NCBI GenBank assembly: GCA_050298535.1 | Contig: JBNKUI010000077.1 | Coordinates: 1 to 64,000, forward strand | DNA length: 64,000 bases | Direction of reading: 5' to 3' | Source: JABDMH01 sp050298535 | Lineage (GTDB): Bacteria > Bacteroidota > Bacteroidia > Chitinophagales > Saprospiraceae | Shown: piece by piece, positions 29,566-38,813 of the stretch | Numbering within the stretch: position 1 is the stretch's first letter | Layout of the letters: each line of letters starts with the position of its first letter | Made by a program: the position numbers and the translations under genes | Notes under the pieces: model-generated | Told to the model about the DNA's origin: nothing | What the model saw: only the letters and a program-made list of their open reading frames with translations | The model's database searches: none

Positions 29566-29886
29566 CTAAGATTTTGAGTACCCTTGATTAACCCCGATAG
29601 TCACTTGTCCTCCGGGACATAGTCGTATACTGTCTAACAGACGGATGGCATCCTTTGCAGAAGGATCGAATACATTATCCTTCTCAATGATAGTTATACT
29701 ACACTGAAGACATGATCCCTCCAGTGGCTCCATATGTGCTTTAAAAGCACGATAAGCCCGGATTAAGTATTGTACCCGGAAGTCCTGGTGATGTGCAGAC
29801 CCATGCAAGCAGAATAAGCAATAAGTGTCGATAGAACATATATGCACTTTATTACCCAAACATATTATGAGACTGCATTCTTTCAA
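29566..29886 (-). CDS. Possible small Cys-rich protein
   Basis: This 106-residue open frame has seven cysteines, two of them in a SCLQC pair, and no membrane segment or known family. It lies alone between the GT9 gene and the cyclophilin gene, in a 680-base stretch with no better candidate. The amino-acid make-up is plausible for a protein, but no start signal or promoter could be picked out. It may be spurious. The flanking 29362-29565 and 29887-30042 hold no recognised gene. Confidence 0.35.
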   Translation of the reverse strand: MKECSLIICLGNKVHICSIDTYCLFCLHGSAHHQDFRVQYLIRAYRAFKAHMEPLEGSCLQCSITIIEKDNVFDPSAKDAIRLLDSIRLCPGGQVTIGVNQGYSKS

Positions 29887-30042
29887 GCGTGTGTTTCATA
29901 CTCGTGGGAGTGTAGCTAATATCTATCAGGAGAGCATTAATTATTGATGCCCTTTCTTTTACGATGTAAATTGGATCTAAATCCAAGATTTGCGGACATT
30001 TTCATTTTCTTTGCAGACCAATTAATCTCAAACGAAAACAAG

Positions 30043-30495
30043 ATGACCGGAAAAATCAACACCGAAAAAGGTACCATGACAGTCGAGTTCTACGACGAAG
30101 ACGCGCCCAATACTGTAGCCAATTTTGTAAAACTAGCAAAAGAAGGATTCTATGATGGTCTCGCATTCCATCGAGTCATACCAAACTTCGTAATACAGGG
30201 AGGATGTCCAAACTCACGGGAAGGTGCTCCTGGTATTGCCGGTACTGGGGGCCCTGGATACCATATTGATTGCGAGTTAGATGGCGAAAATCAATACCAT
30301 GAAAAAGGCGTCCTATCTATGGCTCATGCAGGAAGAAACACGGGTGGTTCACAGTTTTTTATCTGCCACAGTAGAGACAACACGGCGCACCTGGATGGAA
30401 ATCACACATGCTTTGGTAAAGTAACGGAAGGCCTGGATGTGATTGATCAGATCAAGCAGGGCGACCGTATCACCAGTATCGTCATTGACGACTAG
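30043..30495 (+). CDS. Cyclophilin-type peptidyl-prolyl isomerase
   Basis: This 150-residue cyclophilin catalyses cis-trans isomerisation of X-Pro bonds. It contains FHRVIPNFVIQGGCP (the catalytic Arg region), the GSQFFICHS core and HLDGNHTCFGKV. ATG 30043 (MTGKINTEKGTMTVEFY) is chosen; the 33 codons upstream in the same frame do not fit the fold. There is no signal peptide, so it is cytoplasmic. The last 14 bases overlap the end of the convergent M90 peptidase gene. Confidence 0.93.
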   Translation: MTGKINTEKGTMTVEFYDEDAPNTVANFVKLAKEGFYDGLAFHRVIPNFVIQGGCPNSREGAPGIAGTGGPGYHIDCELDGENQYHEKGVLSMAHAGRNTGGSQFFICHSRDNTAHLDGNHTCFGKVTEGLDVIDQIKQGDRITSIVIDD

Positions 30496-31270
30496 AGGTT
30501 GCATCCTGATTAAAAATTAGATCCAGCATAGCATAGAGCTCGGGATGTTTCTTTTCCAGTAAATGAGGTGCTTCAAAAAAGTACTCACTTACCACAGCAA
30601 AGAACTCGGACTCACTGGTGGCGCCATAGGGATTAATGTCTGAATGGTGGTTTTTGATCGCAGTGATCTCATTGTATACCATCTTGATCCAGGGCATGTA
30701 TTGCGGTTTCGTAATCAGATAGGATGGGACTCCGTCTGTATATCCATCCATCATATCAATCAAGTGAACGAACTCATGAATCCCGACGTTAGACTGATCC
30801 GCATATTTAAACCCCTGATACAAAGCAGGCTTTGACAGGACGACCTTTCCCTGCATGACACCCCATCCAACCATCCCCAGCGTACTACGGTCGGCACCCT
30901 CTGTGCGATAATCAAGGTGATCGAAACGATCAGGATACAGTAAAACCTCCTTTAAATTTGGATAACGGGTCCACGAGGGGAAGCCCATCACCGGGATGAT
31001 TGCGCTGGCAGCAACCAGCATGCGATCCGTCTGCTCCACCTCTACTCCTACCCCGGATATTTCGACCTCAGAGAGGAACTGTGCCACCAGAGTTTCAAAT
31101 CGAGCTTTCCTCTCACCGTTGAGATTCTTATAAAAAGTGATATTATCCTCTAGAATCTGAATTGCCGCAGGTGGCAAAACATTGACGACCCGAGTTCTTT
31201 TTCGAAAAATAGCCCAGAGAGCCACAAATAGAACGAGTAGCCAAAGGGCAATTTGTAATTCAACCGACAT
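30482..31270 (-). CDS. M90 (MtfA-type) zinc peptidase
   Basis: This is a 262-residue protein of the MtfA/M90 family. It has an N-terminal membrane helix (about 5-22), then the domain with the zinc-binding motif HEFVH (NVGIHEFVHLIDMMDG) near residue 166 and the downstream ESEFFAVVSEYFFE block that supplies the third ligand. The length fits membrane-tethered members found in many Bacteroidota. E. coli MtfA is a peptidase that binds the Mlc repressor; no Mlc link is claimed here. Confidence 0.9.
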   Translation of the reverse strand: MSVELQIALWLLVLFVALWAIFRKRTRVVNVLPPAAIQILEDNITFYKNLNGERKARFETLVAQFLSEVEISGVGVEVEQTDRMLVAASAIIPVMGFPSWTRYPNLKEVLLYPDRFDHLDYRTEGADRSTLGMVGWGVMQGKVVLSKPALYQGFKYADQSNVGIHEFVHLIDMMDGYTDGVPSYLITKPQYMPWIKMVYNEITAIKNHHSDINPYGATSESEFFAVVSEYFFEAPHLLEKKHPELYAMLDLIFNQDATSSRQ

Positions 31271-31431
31271 GCTGGATCATTTGCAAGGGGATCTTTGTCG
31301 AATTTAATGATTTTGACATGTGAGATGATGATATCACCTATGACAAAAAGTTCGGGTGTACTCCTGTAGCCTTCAGGATGATGTGAATGCTTTACCGTAA
31401 GAGGATGTCACCAAAAATACAGAAAAAGCAT

Positions 31432-32445
31432 TTATGGATGAAGGAGCAGCTTTTGTCCAACCTTTATCTTGGTAGCATCGGCTATGTCATTGGTCTTACA
31501 GATATGTTCGATGGGTAGTTGATAACGCTTGGAAATACTGTACATGGTATCTCCTGGAATTACCACATGGACATATGTGTCAAGTGCAATCGGCTCTTGG
31601 TTTATGATGGTCTCTTTCGGCTTAAGTTCTTCTATGACTTCCTCATGGGAAGTGTACACATGAATATCGCTTTGACGCTTCGAGTTATGCAGGAAGGGTT
31701 TTGTCCATTCTCTTGTCACCCATACTTCAGAGGATCGGACTGACCCACCCTTTGAAAAATCAAATAAATATTCTGGGTTTATACTGACACCTTTATAACG
31801 CACCTCCAAATGTAGATGACTACCTCGTGCGTTGCCTGTGGCTCCGCCAAGACCGAGTAAGTCTCCTGCCTGCACGATATCATTTATTTCTACTTTATAT
31901 TCTGACAAGTGCGCATAGACCGTTTCGATGCCATTGCTATGCCGTACTACGATTGTCTTTCCAAAACCATAATGGTGTCCTACATGACGAACCTTTCCAT
32001 CAAAGAGTGCAGATACCTCATCGCCGGTCGACAGATCAATATCAATCCCATGATGTCCTCGCCCCCACCTTTTACCATATCGTGATGTGACAACCATATT
32101 ATGGTCCATGGGGGCGGTAAAATGTGTCACATCAAATTCAATCTTAAATGGAAATTCGACAGTTATATCCTCATAAGCATTAAACCGAGCCGTGTTCCAA
32201 TGCTCTTCAAAATAACTTTCATGATGCACGGTATCTGCACCCGGGCTGACTTCCGGCATTAGCAAAAAGGTATTTGGAGATTCCGATTGAAAACTATCTC
32301 CTTGCCCAAAAATTGGTACATAAAGAAAAAGGGCAAGAGCCAGGCAGGGCGACTTCAAAGACAGTGATGTAACACGATCTAAGAATACAGATTTGACTGC
32401 TGGAGGAAGCAGCCAATTAGGGTGACTTACTAATCTTTCGAACAT
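31432..32445 (-). CDS. M23 peptidase with LysM domain
   Basis: This is a 337-residue envelope protein. The signal segment lies at about residues 30-48 (CLALALFLYVPIFGQ). The peptidase M23 domain (about 125-235) has the zinc residues of HHGIDIDLSTG and GSHLHLEVRY, and a C-terminal LysM domain (about 290-337, VVIPGDTMYSISKRYQ) binds peptidoglycan. It would act as an endopeptidase or a LytM factor in wall turnover. The region before the signal segment is long, so the true start may lie further in. Confidence 0.9.
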   Translation of the reverse strand: MFERLVSHPNWLLPPAVKSVFLDRVTSLSLKSPCLALALFLYVPIFGQGDSFQSESPNTFLLMPEVSPGADTVHHESYFEEHWNTARFNAYEDITVEFPFKIEFDVTHFTAPMDHNMVVTSRYGKRWGRGHHGIDIDLSTGDEVSALFDGKVRHVGHHYGFGKTIVVRHSNGIETVYAHLSEYKVEINDIVQAGDLLGLGGATGNARGSHLHLEVRYKGVSINPEYLFDFSKGGSVRSSEVWVTREWTKPFLHNSKRQSDIHVYTSHEEVIEELKPKETIINQEPIALDTYVHVVIPGDTMYSISKRYQLPIEHICKTNDIADATKIKVGQKLLLHP

Positions 32446-32808
32446 TACTACTATCTATCTCATGGATTGACCCAAGTGGCCAATATTCTATCAAACGGCA
32501 AAATTAAAACTTTCGCCCTTTCTAAATTATAAATATTAGTTAAAGTTAAATATGTGATCTTTAGAAACTCAGATAGATCACTCCGGAATATGGTCACTTT
32601 TAGCACAGCAAGTATCATGCTAAATTAAACACAATTAACCCATGCAGGGACAACTATAATGTAATTCGAGACCAGTCAGATCGACAAAACATCAAAACAC
32701 AATTCCGCCCTACAATTATACAGCCTCAATAAATATTACAACAAACTAATCTTAACAAATTTTTATTTACTTTCAAGTAATTATTCAAAATAAACAAACC
32801 AACTACTT
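32446..32808. other. AT-rich divergent spacer
   Basis: These 363 bases lie between the M23 gene and the small glycine-rich gene. They are strongly AT-rich and hold no open frame of note. They must contain the promoters of both genes, but no full TTG/TAnnTTTG pair was identified. Confidence 0.45.
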
Positions 32809-33105
32809 ATGGAAAGCTTATTACCCTTAATCATTCAATTGGTCAGTGGTGCTGTCGGTGGAAATGTTGCTGGCAAACTACTTAAGAATTTAGATCTTGG
32901 AACAATCATTAATTCGATACTTGGTATTGTGGGAGGAGGTCTAGGAGGTCAAATCCTGGGCATGCTCGGCATGTCTACAGGTGCAGACCCTGGAGCTGGT
33001 ATGGATATAGCCAGTATTCTGGGTAGCATTGCCGGTGGTGGGGTCGGTGGTGGCGCCCTAATGGCCATCGTGGGCGCAGTGAAGAACATGATGGCTAAAA
33101 AGTAG
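32809..33105 (+). CDS. Small glycine-zipper membrane protein
   Basis: This 98-residue protein consists almost wholly of hydrophobic, glycine-rich helices (residues 4-25, 32-50, 66-92) with GxxxG repeats such as GAVGGNVAGKLLKN and GGGVGGGALMAIVGAV. It ends in a short basic tail (KNMMAKK). Similar short proteins are frequent in this phylum and have no known role. Oligomerisation in a membrane is the likely behaviour. No signal peptide in the classical sense is present. Confidence 0.7.
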   Translation: MESLLPLIIQLVSGAVGGNVAGKLLKNLDLGTIINSILGIVGGGLGGQILGMLGMSTGADPGAGMDIASILGSIAGGGVGGGALMAIVGAVKNMMAKK

Positions 33106-33217
33106 AATTTTAAGGGGACTGGTATGCGTTTTTCTTTTCTTCAGCTCCTAAAAAGAAGCTGATAGTTTTCCAAAAGCTGATTTCGACTAAGAAGAACTTC
33201 GTATCGGTCCCATCTTT

Positions 33218-35083
33218 TTATCGTAAAACGGTTACAGATCCTGTTTTTGTAATCTCCTCATTATTAATTAGCAAAAGGGAAACTACATACACATAAGTCC
33301 CTGCAGTCAGATCCTCACCCCGTCTATTAACTCCTCTCCATCCTTCAACTAATGCTTCCTTTCGGTTTATCAATACATTACCCCAGCGATCAAAGACCGT
33401 AAATCCAAGTACTTCTTGTATAATGGGATTACCCTGATACACAGTAAATATATCATTCACACCATCCCCGTTGGGACTGATGGCATTGGGAAAGAATAAT
33501 GGCTCCGCTGCTCTTACCTGAACAAAAGAAGAATCGCTGGAAACACATCCCTGATCAGAAATAGCGGTAAGTCCATAGAAACCGTCATTGAGTGGTCGCC
33601 AGGTCTGATCCTGACATGAATCCTGGCATGGAATCTGATCCATCGGAAACCATTGAAAATCAATAATCGTATCATTTGCACTCCAGGCAAGAGGCAGAGG
33701 ACTTCCCAGGTCTATGGTCGTATCATTCCCAACATCCAACATAAAAGGAGGTGGCCGACTGATTTCAACCAGATCTTCATACTTACATCCATACCGATCG
33801 CTGATCTCTAAAGCATATATTCCGGCACTAAGGGAATCAATATACTTCAAACTTTCAGGTGTACGAACTCCATCGATTTCTATGATAAAAGGGCCTATAC
33901 CATTATTGATATTGACGATTTGTATCGATCCGTCTGATCGATTATGACAGCTTGGATCACTGGTTAATAAATCCACCGAAATAAGGGGATCGGGTACCAC
34001 TTCCAGCGATAATTGTACAATACTGTCACAACCAATGCTGGATATTAAGGTATCTTCATAATAACCAGTTCGGTCGTACCCAATATTGTTTACGACAATT
34101 TCCAGTCCCTCACAAATGGTATCAATGATCTGATAAAATTTTGGTGCTACATATACTATCTTTTCATTTGAAATGATGCGACATTTCTCGTTTGCCAGAT
34201 TAGAGACGGAATTTGCCAATAAGTAACGGTAATAATAGAATCCACTAGACAGTACTTCATGCGTGATAGAGGGCCCCGTATCTCCCGGAATATCCTCCCA
34301 GGTTAAACCTTCATCAAAACTCTGCTGCCACTGAAGGGCGGGTGTTTGAAATTGATCTCCATCAATAGTGGCATCCAACTGGATGGGGGTACCATCATCA
34401 CATATATTGGTAATTTCGGTGGGAAGAATTAAAGCATTGGGACCACAGGGCCGAAAGGAAATATTATCCAGAGCAAGGTCATTTCCTATACCTCCCGGTG
34501 CATTGTTGCGCAATGACAGCTGTATGGACTCCTGACCTGGCCCGGTGGTGAAAGTAAATCCATAGGAATGCCATTGCTCATCTTGCGGTATATTTCCTGT
34601 AGTAAATTCGACGTCTCCATCCAGTAGAAAACTTACATTAGGGAATATATGATCTCTCACATTTGCCTGGATCAGATTGATCACATCAGCGGAAAACTCG
34701 TATAGGGTATTTTCACACAGTCCATCCACGGTCTGATCGTAAAATAACCCAGGTTCATTACTGGCATTTACAATCATCATATAGCCATCCGGATCATCAC
34801 TATTGTCACTTACTTTCAACCAGGTTCCATATATGCCATTCCACACTGACATGTCATTTGAAATAGTATAAAAGCCATCGACAGGCGGAGTACTTTGCGA
34901 ATATATATATCCTGGTGCCAAGTCAGGATTCTCGGGAAAGACGTTCAGCACACCCGAGCCAAAGTCGCCATCTTCAAAAATGTTAGCACCAAGATTGCCC
35001 ATGCATTGAAGCATCTGGCCTTTAGAAAGAAAGGGCAAAACAAGAAAGGAAAGAAAAAAAAATAGTCGCATTGAATTATGCAT
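33218..35083 (-). CDS. Gliding-motility-type C-terminal domain surface protein
   Basis: This is a secreted protein of about 621 residues. The signal peptide is MRLFFFLSFLVLPFLSKGQ; the start is either ATG 35083 or 35071, since the frame further upstream overlaps the acetyltransferase gene. It carries a carbohydrate-binding-like beta domain (about 40-215, FEDGDFGSGV), Ig/SprB-like segments (GDSIVQLSLEV, SDRYGCKYEDLVEI) and a type B T9SS/CHU C-terminal domain (FFPNAISPNGDGVNDIFTV to GSVTVLR). It is exported by T9SS and probably surface-bound. Confidence 0.87.
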   Translation of the reverse strand: MHNSMRLFFFLSFLVLPFLSKGQMLQCMGNLGANIFEDGDFGSGVLNVFPENPDLAPGYIYSQSTPPVDGFYTISNDMSVWNGIYGTWLKVSDNSDDPDGYMMIVNASNEPGLFYDQTVDGLCENTLYEFSADVINLIQANVRDHIFPNVSFLLDGDVEFTTGNIPQDEQWHSYGFTFTTGPGQESIQLSLRNNAPGGIGNDLALDNISFRPCGPNALILPTEITNICDDGTPIQLDATIDGDQFQTPALQWQQSFDEGLTWEDIPGDTGPSITHEVLSSGFYYYRYLLANSVSNLANEKCRIISNEKIVYVAPKFYQIIDTICEGLEIVVNNIGYDRTGYYEDTLISSIGCDSIVQLSLEVVPDPLISVDLLTSDPSCHNRSDGSIQIVNINNGIGPFIIEIDGVRTPESLKYIDSLSAGIYALEISDRYGCKYEDLVEISRPPPFMLDVGNDTTIDLGSPLPLAWSANDTIIDFQWFPMDQIPCQDSCQDQTWRPLNDGFYGLTAISDQGCVSSDSSFVQVRAAEPLFFPNAISPNGDGVNDIFTVYQGNPIIQEVLGFTVFDRWGNVLINRKEALVEGWRGVNRRGEDLTAGTYVYVVSLLLINNEEITKTGSVTVLR

Positions 35084-35534
35084 TTTCTCTAGACTCATGT
35101 ACCCATTCCCATACGTCTCCATCTTCTGGGTCATTTACCAATCCAATAAAGTGAAATCCATTGCGTTTCAAAATTTTGGTCGAAGCATTTTCTTCCATCA
35201 ATGTTCGTGCAAAGATTCTTATTTGAGGACTCTCATTTAATGCAACTTCCACTAGTCTCTGACATATCGCGGTACCATAGCCTTTTCGTTCGAATTCAGG
35301 CACTACCCCATAGGAAACCTCGACGCCCGCCGCAGTGGGTGGACCTTTGTAACCGCCTGTCCCCACAATAGTCTCTCCTTCCTTAAAAAAGTACCCAATC
35401 CATGGATGGTGAAAACCCACCTTGGGGTAATAAATTTGGAATATATCGAGGACCATTTGGCAGAATTCATTTTGGACATAAGGTGCCATTTTGTGCTGGT
35501 CCATCTCAATCGGAATAGCCTGAAGATCTTTCAT
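35076..35534 (-). CDS. GNAT-family acetyltransferase
   Basis: This 152-residue protein is of the Acetyltransf_3/GNAT type. The central VSYGVVPEFERKGYGTAICQRLVE segment is the acetyl-CoA binding motif A, followed by ASTKILKRNGFHFIGLV (motif B), which is typical of RimJ/RimL-like enzymes. The acceptor is unknown. Its stop lies just at the start of the gliding-type gene, so the two may be transcribed together. No membrane or signal sequence is seen. Confidence 0.87.
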   Translation of the reverse strand: MKDLQAIPIEMDQHKMAPYVQNEFCQMVLDIFQIYYPKVGFHHPWIGYFFKEGETIVGTGGYKGPPTAAGVEVSYGVVPEFERKGYGTAICQRLVEVALNESPQIRIFARTLMEENASTKILKRNGFHFIGLVNDPEDGDVWEWVHESRENA

Positions 35535-35715
35535 ACCTGACCATTTATGAATAGTTTAAGATAGTCGAAATAACATATGTCAAAAGAAAACCGCCAACAG
35601 GACTTGACGTCACCATATCCAGTAGTTCTTGCAAAGATGCGGAATATCGCAATAAACAATTTTCTTACAAATGGAATTTTTGCGTAAATTTTACTTCAAA
35701 TAAAACCACCCCCAT

Positions 35716-36222
35716 ATGCAAAATCTCAATCTATCGCACGATTATGCCGGTATCGAAACCTCGAATGCCGGACAGATTTACATTGATAACATTCGCTCGA
35801 AGTTTAATGTGAAAGAATTGGTTTCAAAAAGGATCTATGATCATCAAGGGAACTATGCCCTAGGATATATAAGGCCCACACTCATTCGAGCTATTCATTT
35901 CCTACGTGTATATTTCGATAGCCCCCTGTATATCAATACCTGGGCTTACCAAAATGCTCCTGGAAATTTTCAACAAAGAGGATTCCGTGAATTGAATAGT
36001 ATCGGCGCCAAATACAGTAGACACAAGTACGGCATGGCAGTAGACTTTAACATCACGGGTATGACCAGTGACGAAGTGAATGACCATATCTTGGGTCATC
36101 AAACCGATTTCCTCAGTGCGGGCTTTACAACCATAGAAAACAAAGCCTTCACTACCACCTGGACGCACCTCGACATTCGACACACAGGCCTGCCGGATAC
36201 CATGCTTGTGGTAAACCCCTAA
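35716..36222 (+). CDS. M15-type peptidase, no signal peptide
   Basis: This 168-residue protein has the zinc peptidase M15 pattern: SRHKYGMAVDFNI (S-x-H-x(6)-D) near residue 100 and WTHLDIRHTG near 155, the two blocks that hold the metal ligands and the catalytic residue. Such domains cut D-Ala-containing peptides in peptidoglycan and are frequent in phage endolysins. There is no signal peptide, which suits an endolysin or a cargo protein rather than a normal periplasmic enzyme. It stands alone, about 6.2 kb from the near end of the injection-system operon. Confidence 0.75.
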   Translation: MQNLNLSHDYAGIETSNAGQIYIDNIRSKFNVKELVSKRIYDHQGNYALGYIRPTLIRAIHFLRVYFDSPLYINTWAYQNAPGNFQQRGFRELNSIGAKYSRHKYGMAVDFNITGMTSDEVNDHILGHQTDFLSAGFTTIENKAFTTTWTHLDIRHTGLPDTMLVVNP

Positions 36223-36277
36223 CCGATTGGGGCACGCACCTTAACAGGGATTTAACAGCTCAAACTGTGTCTATTGA

Positions 36278-36285
36278 TAACTTTG
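36278..36285 (+). promoter_or_regulatory. -7 promoter box before the 36314 gene
   Basis: TAACTTTG matches TAnnTTTG and lies 28 bases before ATG 36314. Upstream, TTTA at 36251-36254 is a poor -33 candidate. Confidence 0.4.
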
Positions 36286-36313
36286 GATCGTCTCATAAGA
36301 AAGGGAACTCTAT

Positions 36314-36808
36314 ATGACAAAACTGCTAAGTTTCACTCTGCTCATCAGTCTGTCTACCTGGGCCTGGAGTAATGATATTATTTCCGACCTGGAGAAAGCC
36401 ATCAATACGCTAGACCACAAGGAGCAAGCCACAATTACCTATAACTTTGAAGGTTGCTACGGTCCCTATCAGCATGGCACCATTACTCTCACGCGTAGTG
36501 CGGATACCCTATTTTTTCATGAAAAGAACTTTGATGATAAAGGAAAGGAAGGGATCAGTCAATCAGGATACCTGCTCTACAACCAAATAGAAAAATCCCT
36601 GGACCAACTTAGAAATGAACGATCAAAAGAAATCCTGGGCAATAGAATCAACTATAGCATAGAATCCCCCAATGAAACTCTAAAAGGCAGCAGTGATATT
36701 CAGCAACGGCATTTTGTAAATATATTTCATCCGTTCACGAATGTATTTCCTGAAGAAGAGAAAAAGGAAATATTGCCCGGAGTGAGGACGGGAGGGTTTG
36801 TGCATTAG
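36314..36808 (+). CDS. Hypothetical secreted protein
   Basis: This 164-residue protein has a signal peptide (LLSFTLLISLSTWAWS) and a small beta-rich domain. It is not recognised. Patterns such as ITYNFEGCYGPYQHGTITLTR suggest a lipocalin-like or heparinase-unrelated beta fold; nothing catalytic is seen. It follows the M15 peptidase gene by 91 bases on the same strand. Confidence 0.65.
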   Translation: MTKLLSFTLLISLSTWAWSNDIISDLEKAINTLDHKEQATITYNFEGCYGPYQHGTITLTRSADTLFFHEKNFDDKGKEGISQSGYLLYNQIEKSLDQLRNERSKEILGNRINYSIESPNETLKGSSDIQQRHFVNIFHPFTNVFPEEEKKEILPGVRTGGFVH

Positions 36809-37030
36809 GATATTTGTAATTACTCCTCCTGAAGATCGAAGAGTGATATTTTGGGATTGCTAAAAGCAGTTAAAGATATTTCCATACTTCTGATTAGAGT
36901 TGACCTATGACATCTACAAACTTATCCGACACCGGTATTTATCCGATTAGAATTTACCTTGATTTGGTCTAGAGTGGGCAAGAGACGAAATAATGGTTTG
37001 CCTCATGGTTGTAGAAGATTTAATGGGTTT

Positions 37031-38056
37031 TTACTCAAGCCTCCGCTTCATCGAGATATACATATTTTCAATAATGTCGTCACTTAGTGCTGTGCTATAA
37101 ATAATCATTTCGTCAATTTCAGCTAAGATATTGTGATCATTTTCATAGGGGGTACCTCCTGCACCGACAATGAGATCCCTATTATTCTCACGATACCCAC
37201 CTTTGGGTGTTAAAAGTACTGGGGCATTATCATTCACATATAGCCGGAACGTATCCTGTCGATAGGTGATGGCAATCAAAGACCACTTTCCTATTTCAAT
37301 TGGTGCTTGACATATTGAATAAGTTTTCTGAGCGCTTTTGTCATTTGCTTCCAATGTGAGATTGTTACCATTAACATGTAATTGGTACCCTCCTTTATTT
37401 GTCTTGTCCAAAAGGCAGCTTTTCTCAGCTGCACCTGGTACTCCATTAATCTTGGTTATCATCACGATACTTTTATTGTCTTTGAAGCCTGCGATTTCAT
37501 CTGGAATCTCGATTCGTTGGCCATCTTCCACAAAGGAGATGGCATTGCCACAAGGAGATGGCGGGTATTCAGGATTTTGCCAAGGAGTTACGATCACGTT
37601 ATTATTTCCTTTGCTACTAACATCACCATTGAACAGGAAATGAGAAATAAGAGCACCATCCAGTCCTTCTTGGAAGAAGTAACTTGTACAAGGAGCACAA
37701 GCGGGATTTCTGTCAAAAGCAAGGAACTTCACATATATGGAACTGTAAATGGGGCAGGACAATTTAGGATAAATGGCCGTACCGATTAATAAAATAATAA
37801 ATCCAATGACGAGATTAACAAAGACATTCTTAATGTTTAATTGATAGGACCTGACATTTCTAAATGAGTGATCAATAATTGCGATCACGATTGCTGCTCC
37901 GACAAATAACGAGACGCCAATAATTACTTGCCCAGGGTCTGCGTCTTCGAATACTTTATCTAGAGTACCATACGCTGCGACAAGTGCAATTAATATTTGA
38001 AACAACCTTAGAAAGTCTGTTCTATTTCTATTTGGTTTCTCTACAGGTTTTGTCAT
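37031..38056 (-). CDS. Membrane-anchored LamG/concanavalin-like protein
   Basis: This 341-residue protein has three hydrophobic helices within the first 105 residues (about 16-33, 42-62 and 82-102), then a soluble LamG-type jellyroll (about 140-335). The signs are DGALISHFLFNGD, IGKWSLIAITYRQDTFRLYVND and LAEIDEMIIYSTALSDDII, typical of concanavalin A-like lectin domains. It may bind glycans outside the cytoplasmic membrane. The arrangement of three helices before a lectin fold is unusual. Confidence 0.75.
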   Translation of the reverse strand: MTKPVEKPNRNRTDFLRLFQILIALVAAYGTLDKVFEDADPGQVIIGVSLFVGAAIVIAIIDHSFRNVRSYQLNIKNVFVNLVIGFIILLIGTAIYPKLSCPIYSSIYVKFLAFDRNPACAPCTSYFFQEGLDGALISHFLFNGDVSSKGNNNVIVTPWQNPEYPPSPCGNAISFVEDGQRIEIPDEIAGFKDNKSIVMITKINGVPGAAEKSCLLDKTNKGGYQLHVNGNNLTLEANDKSAQKTYSICQAPIEIGKWSLIAITYRQDTFRLYVNDNAPVLLTPKGGYRENNRDLIVGAGGTPYENDHNILAEIDEMIIYSTALSDDIIENMYISMKRRLE

Positions 38057-38208
38057 GATGACAATCTTTAAGTAAGTTAACTAGATCTACTTAGGCCTAG
38101 CTCTTAATAGGTGATAACAAATGATATATTTCACATCATTAAATCAGTCCTGCTTTGGGCGATCTATTTGATGGATCCCTTCAGTTGTCAATTTAGATCA
38201 GTGTCAAA

Positions 38209-38793
38209 TTAGAATATGAGCCCATAAAAGGAAATGAAGCCAAATGCGACCAAAATGATGATTATTACTGTTTTAAGAAATATTCCCAGACTTAGTTTCT
38301 TGCTACCTTTTTCACTTTTTGTAGTCAGGTTTGCAGCTTGCCAGATACTATCAAACTCTGGCACCGATTCTTTGATATAGTCCGCCCGTTTCCAATTACG
38401 GTCGATATGCTCTAAGTAGTCAGAGATTAACACTAAGCTATAAAAGCAGGCAATCATACCGAAGGCTGCAAGCCCAATGCCGAATAGTGAATCAGAAATT
38501 TTTATTTCGGTGAGTTTATTTTCCTGTGTGGGAAATGTAACCATCTTATCAACCCAAAATGTGAGTAATCCTGCTAGGCCTGCTATGATCCAAATCGACA
38601 TAGACCATAGTTTCTCCTTGTATTGATCTCCCCGATCTGCGAAGTATTTCCAGAGTCCAATATTATTTAAGTCTTGGTCGGAGAATTTTATCGCTGGAAT
38701 CATGTTCGAAGGATTTGTGCCTCGTTTATGGCTTTGACTTTCTTCCATCGTATGTGATTTATCTGATTTAATTAATAATTGTCTTGAAATCAT
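38209..38793 (-). CDS. Hypothetical membrane protein
   Basis: This protein of up to 194 residues has three hydrophobic segments (about 66-82, 104-124 and 172-192) and an internal soluble loop. The start could instead be ATG 38748 (MEESQSHKRG). No family is recognised. It follows the amidase gene region on the minus strand but with no clear functional link; it lies between the amidase and LamG genes, all on the same strand. Confidence 0.6.
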   Translation of the reverse strand: MISRQLLIKSDKSHTMEESQSHKRGTNPSNMIPAIKFSDQDLNNIGLWKYFADRGDQYKEKLWSMSIWIIAGLAGLLTFWVDKMVTFPTQENKLTEIKISDSLFGIGLAAFGMIACFYSLVLISDYLEHIDRNWKRADYIKESVPEFDSIWQAANLTTKSEKGSKKLSLGIFLKTVIIIILVAFGFISFYGLIF

Positions 38794-38813
38794 GCTGTAC
38801 TAAAATCAAATCC

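Noticed and set aside
33106..33217. Possible hairpin (TCAGCT and AGCTGA) after the small glycine-rich gene
   Set aside because: The stem is only six bases and no good T-tract follows, so it is not called a terminator.
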